Assembly (NCBI GenBank): GCA_022360445.1
Contig: JAKSCV010000020.1
Coordinates: forward strand, 1 to 64,000
Reading direction: 5' to 3'
From: Gammaproteobacteria bacterium
Lineage (GTDB): Bacteria > Pseudomonadota > Gammaproteobacteria > UBA5861
DNA length: 64,000 bases
Of this stretch, positions 43,478-50,642 are shown piece by piece. The position numbers and the translations under genes were made by a program. The notes under the pieces were generated by a model. That model was not told where the DNA came from and made no database searches. It saw nothing but the letters and a program-made list of their open reading frames with translations. The stretch's first letter is position 1. Every line of letters starts with the position of its first letter.

Positions 43478-43894
43478 TTATATTTGGATAAAATAATCAC
43501 TCTCTGGATCTTTAGACAGATGTGATACTATCATATCCCAAGTTCCATCATTTGAAAGTTTAGCTATATGATCTTGATGCAACTTTTCATTCTCCCATGT
43601 TTCTACCAAAGTGAACTTATTGGAAGCCGATGAGTTTCTAAAAATATTAACGCCAACACATCCTCTTACTTTTGGTAAATCCGCTTTAACACTCTCAAGT
43701 ATCGTTGTAAATTCAGCCACTTTCTCCGGTTTAACCTCGAACCTTACAATAACATTTATATTCATTTTTTCTTTTACCTCTTTTTGGTTTTCACCAGACA
43801 TACCTAGCGCTTTAAAACTAACCGAAGCAATGACACCTGCAACTAGTGCTTTTAGTACATTTCTTCTCGCTATGGGATGCTGTTTAACATTCAT
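43478..43894 (-). CDS. Exported ABM-domain (putative monooxygenase) protein
   Basis: A 138-residue protein: N-terminal twin-arginine-like signal (ARRNVLKALVAGVIASVSF), a short linker, then an antibiotic-biosynthesis-monooxygenase-type ferredoxin-like domain (INVIVRFEVKPEKVAEFTTIL ... FTLVETWENEKLHQDHI). Such domains act as small cofactor-free oxygenases or simple binding domains. Export of an ABM domain is uncommon. It precedes the GFA gene in the same direction. Confidence 0.82.
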   Translation of the reverse strand: MNVKQHPIARRNVLKALVAGVIASVSFKALGMSGENQKEVKEKMNINVIVRFEVKPEKVAEFTTILESVKADLPKVRGCVGVNIFRNSSASNKFTLVETWENEKLHQDHIAKLSNDGTWDMIVSHLSKDPESDYFIQI

Positions 43895-43983
43895 TGTGAT
43901 TCTCCGTTTTTACAGAGATTAAGAGGTTAGAGGTAAATCTGTATTGCAACTACCCAAATAAATTCAAAAGTATTGAATTTCAG

Positions 43984-44892
43984 TCACCACTTATTTTTTG
44001 AGAATTGAGTATCCTTTGGCGTAACTTTGTAAATTTTTTTATACGCTTGAATAAAATGAGAAACGTTCTCATAGCCAACCTCCATTGAGACTTGTGTTAC
44101 GTTTAAGCTCGTATTGCTCAACAACTCATGAGCTTTATTAAGCCTCTTTTTGATTAACCATTGTTTGGGCGTTGTGCCATAAATCCTTTTAAACTCTCGG
44201 TTAAATGTAGAGACACTTCTTCCCGTTAAAGTTGCGTAGTCAATTAATTTTAAATTTTCAAGACAATTATCTTCCATGAAATCTTTAATATTTCGTTTCT
44301 CAACCGGATTAATTAAGTTTGAAATAAGCACCTTAGATTTTTCATGAATTTCTAAAAGCAGCAAAAACTCTAGAATTTTAATCTCTAAAAGAGCCTTACT
44401 ATTTGTAGATCCTTGATATATTTCACGCAAAGAGTGTATATATTTATTCACTCGGGTAGGTGTTTTTGTTTTTTTTGCCTTATTTTTAAACTTTATTTTG
44501 TTCAAGGTTATTGAACTAACAAGCGAGAACTTCTTTATCAAGAGATCATCAATAAAAAACAAAACCGCTTCAAATTTTTTGTTATTTATCACAAAGTCTG
44601 AAACAATATATAAATCCTTTGGAAGGATCACCATTTCATTTTCTTTTACAACTAAGTCAACCCCATCATAATCTTTAATAGCCTGCTCTCCTTTCACAAT
44701 TAGCAAAATTGCAACAGAGGAAAGATACATTTTTTTATTTACTAAACTTTGAGGTAGAGATTTATAGATTATTGAAGAGGCACTATTTTTCAGTAAAACC
44801 TCAATATTAGGGGATCTGTATAATGAACTGGGCAATACTTCTAACACCATGGATGATAATTCTTTCTTCTTTTTGTATAATTTTATGCTCAC
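43984..44892 (-). CDS. AraC-family transcriptional regulator
   Basis: A 302-residue regulator: N-terminal cupin-like ligand domain (about 1-160) and a C-terminal pair of helix-turn-helix motifs (LKLIDYATLTGRSVSTFNREFKRIYGTTPKQW and LNVTQVSMEVGYENVSHFIQAYKKIY). Very Lys/Asn/Ile-rich, so this DNA is markedly more AT-rich than the chromosome around it. It lies 89 bases upstream of the ABM gene on the same strand and probably controls it. Confidence 0.9.
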   Translation of the reverse strand: MSIKLYKKKKELSSMVLEVLPSSLYRSPNIEVLLKNSASSIIYKSLPQSLVNKKMYLSSVAILLIVKGEQAIKDYDGVDLVVKENEMVILPKDLYIVSDFVINNKKFEAVLFFIDDLLIKKFSLVSSITLNKIKFKNKAKKTKTPTRVNKYIHSLREIYQGSTNSKALLEIKILEFLLLLEIHEKSKVLISNLINPVEKRNIKDFMEDNCLENLKLIDYATLTGRSVSTFNREFKRIYGTTPKQWLIKKRLNKAHELLSNTSLNVTQVSMEVGYENVSHFIQAYKKIYKVTPKDTQFSKNKW

Positions 44893-44972
44893 CTGAACTT
44901 ATATCAGGGCTTGTCTTTGAACCTGAATCGTACAAAAAAATTACTGTAGAAAACATCAGGCTCTGCTAATTA

Positions 44973-45551
44973 TTATGTATGATTTTTTAAATTTTTAATA
45001 TCTCTATATCTAAAACACGAAACAACATGGTCATTTACCATTCCAACAGCTTGCATAAAAGCGTAGCAAGTGGTTGGACCAACAAATTTAAACCCTTTTT
45101 TCTTAAGATCTTTGCTCATTTTTTCCGATTCTGGAGAAGTCGATGGTACTTCGCGCATAACTTCCCATTTATTGTGGATCGGCTTTCCGCCAACAAATGA
45201 CCATATGTACTTACTAAAGCTACCATATTCTTTCTGTATTTCGAGAAACTGCTTAGCGTTTTCTATAGTGGCATTTATTTTTAGTTTGTTTCTAACTATG
45301 CCTGTATCATTCAAAAGAGATTCGATTCTTATGGGAGAATATTTCGCTATTTTTTTAGCTTCAAAATTATCAAACGCTTTCAAGTAACCTTCTCTCTTTT
45401 GGAGTATCGTCGCCCAACTCAGACCAGACTGAGCACTTTCCAAAATTAACATCTCGAAAAGCAATCTATCGTCATATACAGGCACACCCCATTCTTCATC
45501 ATGGTGCTTAGTTTCTAATGGGCTTGAATTCGCCCATTCACATCTTCTCAT
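44973..45551 (-). CDS. tag: DNA-3-methyladenine glycosylase I
   Basis: A 192-residue base-excision enzyme removing 3-methyladenine. Tag features: RRCEWA at the N terminus and the central motifs HDEEWGVPVYDDRLLFEMLILESAQSGLSW and GIVRNKLKI; the late CYAFMQAVGMVNDH segment includes zinc/active-site residues. ATG 45551 has GGGAGAAG upstream. It is the first gene of the AT-rich group; an attC of the neighbouring cassette lies just upstream. Confidence 0.92.
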   Translation of the reverse strand: MRRCEWANSSPLETKHHDEEWGVPVYDDRLLFEMLILESAQSGLSWATILQKREGYLKAFDNFEAKKIAKYSPIRIESLLNDTGIVRNKLKINATIENAKQFLEIQKEYGSFSKYIWSFVGGKPIHNKWEVMREVPSTSPESEKMSKDLKKKGFKFVGPTTCYAFMQAVGMVNDHVVSCFRYRDIKNLKNHT

Positions 45552-45571
45552 ACACTTCTCCCTCAATCATA

Positions 45572-45648
45572 AATAACGCCCGGCACAGCAGGCCATTTGT
45601 AGCAACGCAGGAGCGGAAAATGGATCCGATTACTGCTGCTTGTTATGT
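45572..45648 (-). repeat. Integron attC site
   Basis: Plus-strand AAATAACGCCCGGCACAGCA ... TGCTGCTTGTTATGT; the CAGCA/TGCTG arms pair. It lies 19 bases beyond the stop of the VOC gene, at its 3' side. Confidence 0.75.
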
Positions 45649-45666
45649 GTTGATCTTACCTTCATT

Positions 45667-46074
45667 CTATATCGACAAGTTGAGTTGCCAAGACACGCCA
45701 TACTTATCCTGTAGCCACACAAATTTTTGGCTAAATCCATAGCTATCTAAAGGCATTAGCTCAGAGCCACCTTGTGCTAGCACCCGAAACGCTTCTTCAA
45801 TTTCGCTCGTCGATTCACACTCAACAGACATTGACATGGAGGGCGTAAAGTTAAACTGGTGATCAAGGTGGCTGTCAAGCGCCAAAAATTCAGTGCCGTT
45901 TATTGTAAATCTAGCGATCTTTGCAGAGCCTTCTGGCTCCTGCTCGCCGGGACCATAACGCTGAATATTGATAATTTCTGAATTAGGGAACAGCGACGTA
46001 TAGAACTTGATTGCTTCCTCCGCCTTTCCTGCTTGTTCCCCTACGAACATTAGTGAGGTCTTAATGGACTTCAT
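45667..46074 (-). CDS. PhnB/VOC-superfamily protein
   Basis: A 135-residue vicinal-oxygen-chelate protein of the PhnB-like group (SLMFVGEQAGKAEEAIKFYTSLFPNS, ARFTINGTEFLALDS, WLQDKYGVSWQLN). The family includes dioxygenases, glyoxalases and resistance proteins and is common in integron cassettes; function here is not assigned. Complete, single-gene cassette with attC sites on both sides. Confidence 0.88.
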   Translation of the reverse strand: MKSIKTSLMFVGEQAGKAEEAIKFYTSLFPNSEIINIQRYGPGEQEPEGSAKIARFTINGTEFLALDSHLDHQFNFTPSMSMSVECESTSEIEEAFRVLAQGGSELMPLDSYGFSQKFVWLQDKYGVSWQLNLSI

Positions 46075-46099
46075 CTATCCCTCCTTTCTAGTTGGTACA

Positions 46100-46148
46100 C
46101 ATAACGCTTCAATAATCGGCAGTGATCGGCTGCATGCGGTTGTTATAT
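46100..46148 (-). repeat. Integron attC site
   Basis: Plus-strand CATAACGCTTCAATAATCGG ... GCGGTTGTTATAT, 49 bases, with a CGGCAGTGATCGGCTG core. It is the 3' site of the GFA-2 cassette. Confidence 0.7.
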
Positions 46149-46166
46149 TCACGTTCGCCCATGACT

Positions 46167-46559
46167 CTACGAAGGATGCCCCTTAAACTGTTTTGCGGAA
46201 TCGCCGATTTTCAGCCAGCCAGGTTTTTCAGAAACGAATTCATGGAAACTGTTTTCTACTTCAATAGAGTCATCGATACAGTTCGCGGCTATTGGGAAGG
46301 ACTCTTCGCAAGAAAGGATTTCTCCTAAAGCCGAACCACAAACGGAGCAAAAACAACGATCATATTTGTATGGAGGTACTGCCTTGTAGGTAGAAATGGC
46401 ATCTCGCCCCTGAATAATTTCAAGCGCGCTGGACTTCACAAATGCTATGGCGCTTGCGCCAACTTTTCTACAACGGGTGCAATGACATGTGCCCAGCATA
46501 GTAGGGGGCTCGCTCAGTTCGAATTGGACTGTGCCACAACAACAGCTCCCTTTGATCAT
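46167..46559 (-). CDS. GFA/CENP-V-fold zinc protein 2
   Basis: A 130-residue GFA-family protein with zinc ligands CCCGTVQFE, CHCTRCRKVG and CFCSVCGSALG. Related to but clearly different from the 42.9-kb copy (the two share mainly the ligand motifs), so they arrived as separate cassettes. Complete, between two attC sites. Confidence 0.9.
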   Translation of the reverse strand: MIKGSCCCGTVQFELSEPPTMLGTCHCTRCRKVGASAIAFVKSSALEIIQGRDAISTYKAVPPYKYDRCFCSVCGSALGEILSCEESFPIAANCIDDSIEVENSFHEFVSEKPGWLKIGDSAKQFKGHPS

Positions 46560-46581
46560 CTTCGTATCTCCTGTGAGTGGG

Positions 46582-46652
46582 GATAACGCTCAGCTCAACA
46601 GTAAAATGCGAGCACCGCGAGTATTTTTTCCGGTGCAGCTACTTGTTATGCG
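46582..46652 (-). repeat. Integron attC site
   Basis: Plus-strand GATAACGCTCAGCTCAACAG ... GTGCAGCTACTTGTTATGC, 71 bases, with AGCTC/GCAGCT arms. It is the 3' site of the broken TIR cassette. Confidence 0.75.
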
Positions 46653-46680
46653 CATTAGCTTTTACGATTCATCAGCGATT

Positions 46681-47210
46681 CTAGGAACTTTGCATGCGCA
46701 ACATAGTCTTCATACTGTCTAAAGGCCGCCCATCTGCTCCACAAGACTTTGTCGTTTCCCACAAGGCGTCTCTATCATCCAAAGAACCAAGGTGTTCTTC
46801 TATTAAGTGGCCTTCTATCAAAAGAGCTATAACAATTGGAAACTAAAAAGCTTCCTTCCATAAAGCTCATAACCGCCTTTTTTGACATTTTTCCCGTATA
46901 AATTGGTTTTCCTATTGATTCTTTTCTACCCACTTTATGTATTGCCGAAAGGATTTGAGTTCTTACCTTACTCAGCCCTTCACGTGTGCTTGCCGCAAGC
47001 TTTCCAGCGAGGAGAGGCAAATAGCCTTTAATTTCTTCGAAACTGATATTATGCCAAACAGGAAGAATAATCTTGTCTCCACCTATCTCCCGCGCATAAA
47101 GTCCGTCAATCTCAGATTTTGGCCAGTCTTTAGAGAAAAAAATTATGGCTTAAAATCACGGTCCCAAATTGGGATTGTGCTAATCCTTCATCAATCTTTT
47201 CTCTTAACAT
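46681..47210 (-). pseudogene. TIR-domain protein, truncated and frameshifted
   Basis: Minus-strand pieces of a TIR_2-type protein: LREKIDEGLAQSQFGTVILS, then after a one-base shift in a T7 run NFFSKDWPKSEIDGLYAREI and DKIILPVWHNISFEEIKGY, then after a second shift PIVIALLIEGHLIEEHLG ... LWETTKSCGADGRPLDSMK. The first 40-50 residues of the domain are missing; the frame begins next to half an attC. TIR proteins often cleave NAD+ in antiphage defence; this copy is dead. Confidence 0.72.
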
Positions 47211-47220
47211 GTTGATTTTC

Positions 47221-47230
47221 TTGTTATGCT
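47221..47230 (-). repeat. Half attC (deletion joint)
   Basis: Only the TTGTTATGC end of an attC is present, between the SDR stop and the TIR fragment. The missing half and the missing N terminus of the TIR gene are best explained by one deletion. Confidence 0.5.
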
Positions 47231-47248
47231 CATTGCTTTGAATTGCAT

Positions 47249-47998
47249 TCATTGTGCAGTGTACCCACCATCTATGGAATGGACGCTGCCGGTTATGAAC
47301 GCCGCGCGATCACTTAATAGATACGCGACCAGGTCGCCAACTTCTTCCCGGGTCGCGAGACGTTTCATTGGATGCACACTCGCCATCCAGTCCGTCACCT
47401 CTTTACTGGACTCCATTATCCGTGGGGTTGCGACGTAACCCGGAGCAATGGCACATACGCGGATATTCGATTCCGCCAACTCCAAAGCGGCTGACCGAGT
47501 CAATCCAATGATTCCGTGTTTTGCGGCAGTGTATGCGGCCATGCCTGGCAAGCCTACTAAGCCATTGGCAGAAGACAAATTAACGATAGCGCCAGAACCG
47601 TTGACAAGCATTGCAGGTATCTCATACTTCATGGAATGAAAAGTGCCGGTCAGGTCAGTGTCGATCACATCGCGCCACACCTCTTCTTTTACACCCTGGA
47701 CTGGAACTCCAGCGGAACCCGTTATACCCGCATTATTCACAGCTAAATCCAGCTTACCGAATCGCTCAATGGTACGCTTCACCGCAGACTCCATCGCTAT
47801 CGGATCACGCACATCCGCCTCAAGAGCAAGAGTTCGCACACCCTTCGGATCAACTCTCTTAGAAACCGACTGCACTGGTGCAAGGCGACGACTAGTCAGA
47901 ACCATCGAAGCGCCACCAGCATATAAACGCTCTACTATAGCCTCTCCATTTCCGGCACCTGCACCTGTTACAAAGACAACTTTATCTTTAAACTCCAT
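47249..47998 (-). CDS. Short-chain dehydrogenase/reductase
   Basis: A 249-residue classical SDR: cofactor loop TGAGAGNG (11-18), NNAG (88-91), catalytic Ser (141-143, NLSSAN), Tyr156 and Lys160 (YTAAK), and the C-terminal GSVHSIDGGYTAQ. It oxidises or reduces an alcohol/carbonyl with NAD(P); the substrate is unknown. AAGGAG precedes the ATG. Cassette gene with attC at 48087 upstream and a half site downstream. Confidence 0.93.
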   Translation of the reverse strand: MEFKDKVVFVTGAGAGNGEAIVERLYAGGASMVLTSRRLAPVQSVSKRVDPKGVRTLALEADVRDPIAMESAVKRTIERFGKLDLAVNNAGITGSAGVPVQGVKEEVWRDVIDTDLTGTFHSMKYEIPAMLVNGSGAIVNLSSANGLVGLPGMAAYTAAKHGIIGLTRSAALELAESNIRVCAIAPGYVATPRIMESSKEVTDWMASVHPMKRLATREEVGDLVAYLLSDRAAFITGSVHSIDGGYTAQ

Positions 47999-48086
47999 AG
48001 TTACTCCTTCGAGCTTGAATGGGTATGTAAAGTATAAAGCCCGGATACTGACAACCTTATGTCAGTAGAAGATGGACAGACCTACG

Positions 48087-48166
48087 CATAACGCCGTGCA
48101 TGAGGGGTGTTTTTGGAGCGAAGCGCGTAGCGGAAAAAACGTCCCGCTCCTTGCACTTGTTATGTT
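48087..48166 (-). repeat. Integron attC site
   Basis: Plus-strand GCATAACGCCGTGCATGAGG ... CCTTGCACTTGTTATGT, 80 bases, arms GTGCA/TGCAC pairing well. It overlaps the stop of the YbjQ gene and is its 3' site. The clearest attC of the array. Confidence 0.8.
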
Positions 48167-48615
48167 TCAACTCGCACTGCCGTGCCGCTGGCCACCACGA
48201 ACAGCATAGACTCCCCGCCGCCAGAAAATTCACTGTAATCAAGATCAATTCCGACGACGGCGTTCGCGCCTACTGAAAATGCCTCCTTGCGGAACTCTTC
48301 AAGCACTTTCTTGCGAGTGTCTCGGAGCACGGTTTGTGTTGATTTGCTTCTGCCTCCGAAGACATCACAGACGCCCGCAAAGAAATCACGGAACAGATTC
48401 ATTCCAAGAGCACACTCGACGGTGATGACTTCGATCCTCTCCACGATGTTCAGGTTGGAGTCAGATTCGGTGGTGAGGATGATTGCTTTCAGAGTTCGTT
48501 CATCGGTTTTTCGAACTTCGCGTGCACGCTCTATCCGCTGTTGGAGTTGCCGCTTTTCATCCGCTTCCCCCGTTGCAACCGCCGCGCATGGTACGCAGAG
48601 CTCAGCGGCATTCAA
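48160..48615 (-). CDS. YbjQ/UPF0145-family protein with N-terminal zinc ribbon, start uncertain
   Basis: The C-terminal part is a YbjQ domain ([51 protein letters not shown]), a pentameric fold of unknown function. The given TTG start leaves out sequence that looks coding: the frame is open to 48720 and reads [20 protein letters not shown] before the listed start, a CXXC...CXXC zinc ribbon. The only ATG (48726) is followed at once by TGA, so the real start is either non-standard or has been lost by one substitution. YbjQ is intact otherwise. Confidence 0.75.
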   Translation of the reverse strand: MNAAELCVPCAAVATGEADEKRQLQQRIERAREVRKTDERTLKAIILTTESDSNLNIVERIEVITVECALGMNLFRDFFAGVCDVFGGRSKSTQTVLRDTRKKVLEEFRKEAFSVGANAVVGIDLDYSEFSGGGESMLFVVASGTAVRVET

Positions 48616-48754
48616 TTCACCTTTGGCAAAGTTCTCCCTGCATCTCTGACACGGTGGCTCGTTTGCATTTTTGCACTGTTTGCAGATGCCGTGCTTCAGT
48701 TCGAGCAGGCCAAAACTCCCTCACATTGCTTGGCCACGATTCAACTCCCCTGAA

Positions 48755-48860
48755 ACACAACGCTGTGTTAAGGGGCGGCCAGTGCGTAGCGGCGTTTGCG
48801 CAACAAGGCGCGGAGTCCTGGGCGCGAACATAGCGAGTGACTTGAACACTTAATTAGGCG
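48755..48860 (-). repeat. Integron attC site, one core mutated
   Basis: Plus-strand ACAACGCTGTGTTAAGGGG ... CTTGAACACTTAATTAGGC, 106 bases. Arms TGTGTTAAG/CTTGAACAC pair; one R box has ATT for GTT, which should lower recombination. It is the 3' site of the PNPOx-like cassette. Confidence 0.6.
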
Positions 48861-48862
48861 AT

Positions 48863-49327
48863 TCAGGACTTTGGGCGCACACCGTATAACTCCATTGCTT
48901 GCTCAACCTGACCTTGTTCCGTTGTTTCTGGGAACAGCAAGTAGCTAGGCGCAACGATCGGCTCAACGCCTTCAACGCGAATCTTGATTATGCTCCGAAC
49001 TGGAAAATTTTCTCCTCCCACCTGATGAAGCACCTTGAGCAATAATTCAAATTCCGGATCGCCTGTTTCGACGAGCGTCGCATTCCCTCGAAGTTTGAAA
49101 CCTTTTTGCTTGAACACTTCGACGAAGCTTACGCAAACAGATGAATTCTGTGCGATGTTCGCAACGCTTTTTGGCGACGCGATATTGGCTATAAGTACGC
49201 AGTCATCGCCGTAGGGCACGAACATTTCTTTCGGAGAAACGTTCGGTACTCCTTCGTTCTTCGCAGTAGCGAGCCAGCAAAGCACGCTTTCCCGCATCGA
49301 ACTTTTGACCTCTTCACTAAGCATCAA
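48863..49327 (-). CDS. Pyridoxamine 5'-phosphate oxidase-fold protein
   Basis: A 154-residue flavin-binding split-barrel protein (VLCWLATAKNEGVPNVSPKE, CVLIANIASPKSVANI, FKLRGNATLVETGDPEF). These small PNPOx-like proteins bind FMN or, in some branches, F420 and reduce unknown substrates; the binding residues cannot be assigned by eye. Single-gene cassette between two attC sites. Confidence 0.87.
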   Translation of the reverse strand: MMLSEEVKSSMRESVLCWLATAKNEGVPNVSPKEMFVPYGDDCVLIANIASPKSVANIAQNSSVCVSFVEVFKQKGFKLRGNATLVETGDPEFELLLKVLHQVGGENFPVRSIIKIRVEGVEPIVAPSYLLFPETTEQGQVEQAMELYGVRPKS

Positions 49328-49344
49328 TCAATCCTTTTCTTACA

Positions 49345-49417
49345 CCTAACGCCCCAAGCAGCGACGAGCGTTAGCGTGTCCAGCCCGAAGAGCAGTGCTG
49401 CCTTTGCTTGCTAGGTG
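49345..49417 (-). repeat. Integron attC site
   Basis: Plus-strand CCTAACGCCCCAAGCAGC ... GCTGCCTTTGCTTGCTAGG, 73 bases; the AAGCAGC and GCTGC/GCTT arms pair. It is the 3' site of the methyltransferase cassette, six bases past its stop. Confidence 0.68.
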
Positions 49418-49422
49418 ATTTG

Positions 49423-50025
49423 CTAGCACTTTTGTAGAACTATACGGGACCATTTTACATTCTCTTTATTTGGCAAAATACTGGATTGGTTTTTTAAGTG
49501 AAAAATACATTCGAAGCCATGGTTTTCAAAACTCTCAACTGTTATTTTAGAATCCGTTGGATAGACTTTTGATCCCATACCAGCCGGCCCATTTCTGAGT
49601 GATATGGCACACTTCCCACCTTGTTTTATTAATGCCGAAAGACGCATGACTGCCATTTCTCTTTCGGCCTTTTCAAGATGATGCCAAACGCCGTCAATGA
49701 GAACAAAATCAAACTGGCCACTGTCCGAGCTTAAGCATGATATATCAGGAAGACTTCCGCTGAGCCATTTCACGGGTGATCCTTTATAAGTCTTTTTTGC
49801 AGCATCCACGAACTCAGGCATAGGCTCAACAGCAGTAACAGTGAAGCCCTGTGCAGCAAGCGATGCAGCATTTTGTCCAGCACCAGAGCCGACATCTAAC
49901 ACATAGGCAGGCTTAGACGGGAGAAATGCAATAAAGTCTTTGCATACTTCATTGAAATCTAAGTTCTGACTAGATTCAATAAAGCGCAGAATATAATTCT
50001 CATAGCCTTCTGTTCCTGCCACCAT
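49423..50025 (-). CDS. Class I SAM-dependent methyltransferase
   Basis: A 200-residue methyltransferase: SAM-binding motif I (VLDVGSGAGQNAASLA), motif II acidic residue (VTAVEPMPEF), DFVLIDGVWHHL and a C-terminal sheet. Substrate unknown. ATG 50025 lies seven bases after AGGTG, which is itself part of the cassette-boundary sequence GTTAGGT; the GTG nine bases earlier is less likely. First cassette of the array by orientation, so nearest the expected attI. Confidence 0.88.
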   Translation of the reverse strand: MVAGTEGYENYILRFIESSQNLDFNEVCKDFIAFLPSKPAYVLDVGSGAGQNAASLAAQGFTVTAVEPMPEFVDAAKKTYKGSPVKWLSGSLPDISCLSSDSGQFDFVLIDGVWHHLEKAEREMAVMRLSALIKQGGKCAISLRNGPAGMGSKVYPTDSKITVESFENHGFECIFHLKNQSSILPNKENVKWSRIVLQKC

Positions 50026-50032
50026 TTGTTTC

Positions 50033-50048
50033 ACCTAACAGCGTTATT
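50033..50048 (-). other. High-end cassette boundary (attI- or attC-type core)
   Basis: The minus strand reads ATAACGCTGTTAGGT directly before the methyltransferase gene: a GTTRRRY-type crossover box without a partner arm further upstream. This is what an attI, or the last half of a deleted attC, looks like. No integrase gene follows. Confidence 0.45.
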
Positions 50049-50259
50049 AAACGGAACTTAATCCCCTTGTATTGATTCGATCTATACAGACTTATGATCC
50101 ATGTCAATATCAAAATAACAAAAATAGGCAATCGAAACTTGTGAGTTTTCGATGGCAGGGTACACCGGACTGATCAATTTTTCTCTCACGTGTGAGGAAG
50201 CGGATTGACCTTCTTTACATTCACGCATCGAGCCCACCAACAAGAACGCTCTAGTACTA

Positions 50260-50523
50260 GGAAATCTCTGGTTAAGTCTATGCTATTTCTGGCTTACCGA
50301 TTTTTTCGTGGTCGAGGCGTGGTTTTGAAACGGTGTCTCAACCTTGTGAAAAGCCACAGCAAAGAGCACGGAAAACCCTGCAGCACCGAAGGGCGAGGTC
50401 TGAAGCGCACATTTGCTGCGTTGCCAACCCAGCCAAAGGCTTAAGGCCATTACCTTCGCTTTGCGCCTTGCTATGGCACACTTCCATCGTGCAGAAACAG
50501 TATGGACTTAATCAGAGGTTCCC
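50260..50523. mobile_element. MITE-like element with 22-bp inverted ends
   Basis: GGAAATCTCTGGTTAAGTCT (50260 on) and the inverse of ACTTAATCAGAGGTTCC (ending 50523) match at 18 of 22 positions. The 264-base interior has no convincing gene. Ends of this kind resemble IS5-type elements, so this is probably a non-autonomous derivative. It fills most of the stretch 50050-50640, which otherwise holds nothing I can identify; target duplications are not evident. Confidence 0.6.
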
Positions 50524-50642
50524 AAGCTGATGCGGTTTTTTATTGCCTCCCACTCCATGCCTTCGAAGGCTTATTGCTTGTATCCCTTTCACTGCGTCAA
50601 GCTGCTACACTGGTGCCGGCTTTCACGAAAACTACGCTTTTA

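Noticed and set aside
50205-50444. Plus-strand frame of 79 codons near the array end, considered as an intI remnant
   Set aside because: It has no tyrosine-recombinase motifs, and most of it lies inside the MITE-like element.
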